22,696 nt of DNA from Caryophanales bacterium UBA7581 (GTDB lineage: Bacteria > Bacillota_I > Bacilli_A > RFN20 > CAG-826): the NCBI GenBank assembly GCA_002477825.1, contig DLKT01000027.1:1-22696 (forward strand), in the 5' to 3' direction. Both the position numbers and the translations under genes were made by a program. Positions within the stretch are counted from its first letter, which is position 1. Each line of letters starts with the position of its first letter. Below are positions 22,147 through 22,696 of this stretch, piece by piece. The notes below the pieces were generated by a model. The model was given only the letters and a program-made list of their open reading frames with translations. It searched no databases and was not told the origin of the DNA.

Positions 22147-22528
22147 TAAAAGAAAAATAATAGATGTGGTAGGCGCAGTAATTGTTGAAAATGATAAGAT
22201 ATTATGCGCTCAAAGAGGATACGGAAAACAAAAAGGGAAATGGGAGTTTCCAGGTGGTAAAGTTGAAAAAGATGAATCGCCGGAAGATGCTTTAAAAAGA
22301 GAGATAAAAGAAGAGCTTGATATTGATATATCAGTTCAAAAATATCTCGCTTCTGATGTATTTTCTTATGAAGACATAACCATCAAACTATCTTTGTATT
22401 TATGTAAAATTTCTTCAGGCACAATTCATGATGAAGAACATTCTCTTTTAAAATGGTGTACTAAAGAAGAAATGAAAGATTTAGATTGGTCGGAAGCGGA
22501 TAAAAAAATAATGGAGTCCTTTTGTTAA
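22130..22528 (+). CDS. Nudix (MutT-like) nucleoside triphosphate pyrophosphohydrolase
   Basis: A 132-residue hydrolase of the MutT branch, which sanitises oxidised or non-canonical (d)NTPs to monophosphates. The complete Nudix box is G43-x5-E49-x7-R57-E58-I-K-E61-E62-x2-I65, preceded by KGKWEFPGG, the MutT-like purine-binding surround. I use the ATG at 22130 because AAGGTG lies nine bases upstream; an in-frame ATG at 22094 would add 12 residues inside mgsA without a ribosome binding site. It overlaps mgsA by 17 bases and is probably its operon partner. A weak A/T-only inverted repeat (AATAATT/AATTATT) follows the stop, but no convincing terminator. Confidence 0.88.
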   Translation: MDSKANKRKIIDVVGAVIVENDKILCAQRGYGKQKGKWEFPGGKVEKDESPEDALKREIKEELDIDISVQKYLASDVFSYEDITIKLSLYLCKISSGTIHDEEHSLLKWCTKEEMKDLDWSEADKKIMESFC

Positions 22529-22639
22529 AAAAATAATTACTTGAAGCAACAATTATTGTAAATTTTAATATAATAACGGGGACTAATATTCTTTCTTCTA
22601 TATTTTCTAATATTATAAGCATTTTAATAAGAATAAGAT

Positions 22640-22683
22640 GACAAATAGTATACAAACAGCATACAAATAGCATACAAACGCCA
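22640..22683. repeat. Four 11-bp phased repeats at the right edge
   Basis: GACAAATAGTA is followed by TACAAACAGCA, TACAAATAGCA and TACAAACGCCA, each beginning 11 bp after the last (22640, 22651, 22662, 22673). The middle two differ at a single position. On the opposite strand the unit reads TTTGTATG, loosely like the TTTGATAC of the left-edge array but not the same. The preceding 110 bp hold only A/T-rich DNA with a TATAAT (near 22570) that I cannot assign. Confidence 0.72.
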
Positions 22684-22696
22684 ACTGACAAACTAA

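Noticed and set aside
22461..22691. 76-codon minus-strand frame at the right edge
   Set aside because: It begins at TTG inside the 11-bp repeat array, has no ribosome binding site and overlaps the Nudix gene end; the Cys/Leu/Ile-rich product is what such repeats give by chance.

Overview
The window is AT-rich chromosomal DNA from a low-GC Gram-positive bacterium (Bacillota). Uncultured or gut Bacilli/Erysipelotrichia-like lineages fit best, but I cannot name a species. The signs are strong AAGGAGG-type ribosome binding sites, sigma-A promoters, hairpin-plus-T-run terminators, MerR, TetR and Fur-type control sites, Bacillota-style SbcCD and C69 dipeptidase, and TGG as the tryptophan codon with TGA as a normal stop. 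No rRNA, tRNA, CRISPR array, transposase or phage structural gene is visible.

Layout. The left edge (1-457) has four 11-bp phased repeats and a likely small RNA, followed by a PPP-type phosphoesterase (458-1258). An RNA-rich intergenic stretch (1259-1745) carries a terminator, a second small RNA and an attenuator-like leader. A convergent pair follows: a DUF11 protein (1746-2138) and a 618-residue pectate-lyase-like/WxL-like surface protein (2312-4168, minus). Neither has a signal peptide. Next come a small RNA with two identical TTTCAC hairpin loops (about 4291-4367) and a DUF4279 gene (4567-5022). A leader with a 17-codon ORF running into a terminator then precedes an operon of a COG2509 flavoprotein, purA and purB (5200-9203).

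The centre has minus-strand genes for a DUF4143-type ATPase and a FAD oxidoreductase. The latter is divergent from a TetR-methyltransferase pair across a 129-bp control region holding a Fur-like 7-1-7 palindrome and a TetR-type operator. A MerR/GyrI regulator with a 19-bp-spacer promoter and a C69 dipeptidase behind a 30-bp palindrome follow. The right part has an AbiEi/AbiEii type IV toxin-antitoxin pair (minus), sbcD-sbcC, mgsA and a Nudix hydrolase. The right edge ends in another set of 11-bp phased repeats.

Function. Most genes are housekeeping: AMP synthesis (PurA, PurB), DNA end processing (SbcCD), nucleotide sanitation (Nudix), methylglyoxal bypass (MgsA) and peptide turnover (C69). 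The less ordinary content is in the non-coding DNA: several terminator-ended RNAs in the first 5.2 kb, two leaders whose terminators appear conditional, and compact operator arrangements at the TetR, MerR, C69 and AbiE genes. The RNA and leader claims rest on pairings I read by eye and were not tested by folding or comparative searches.
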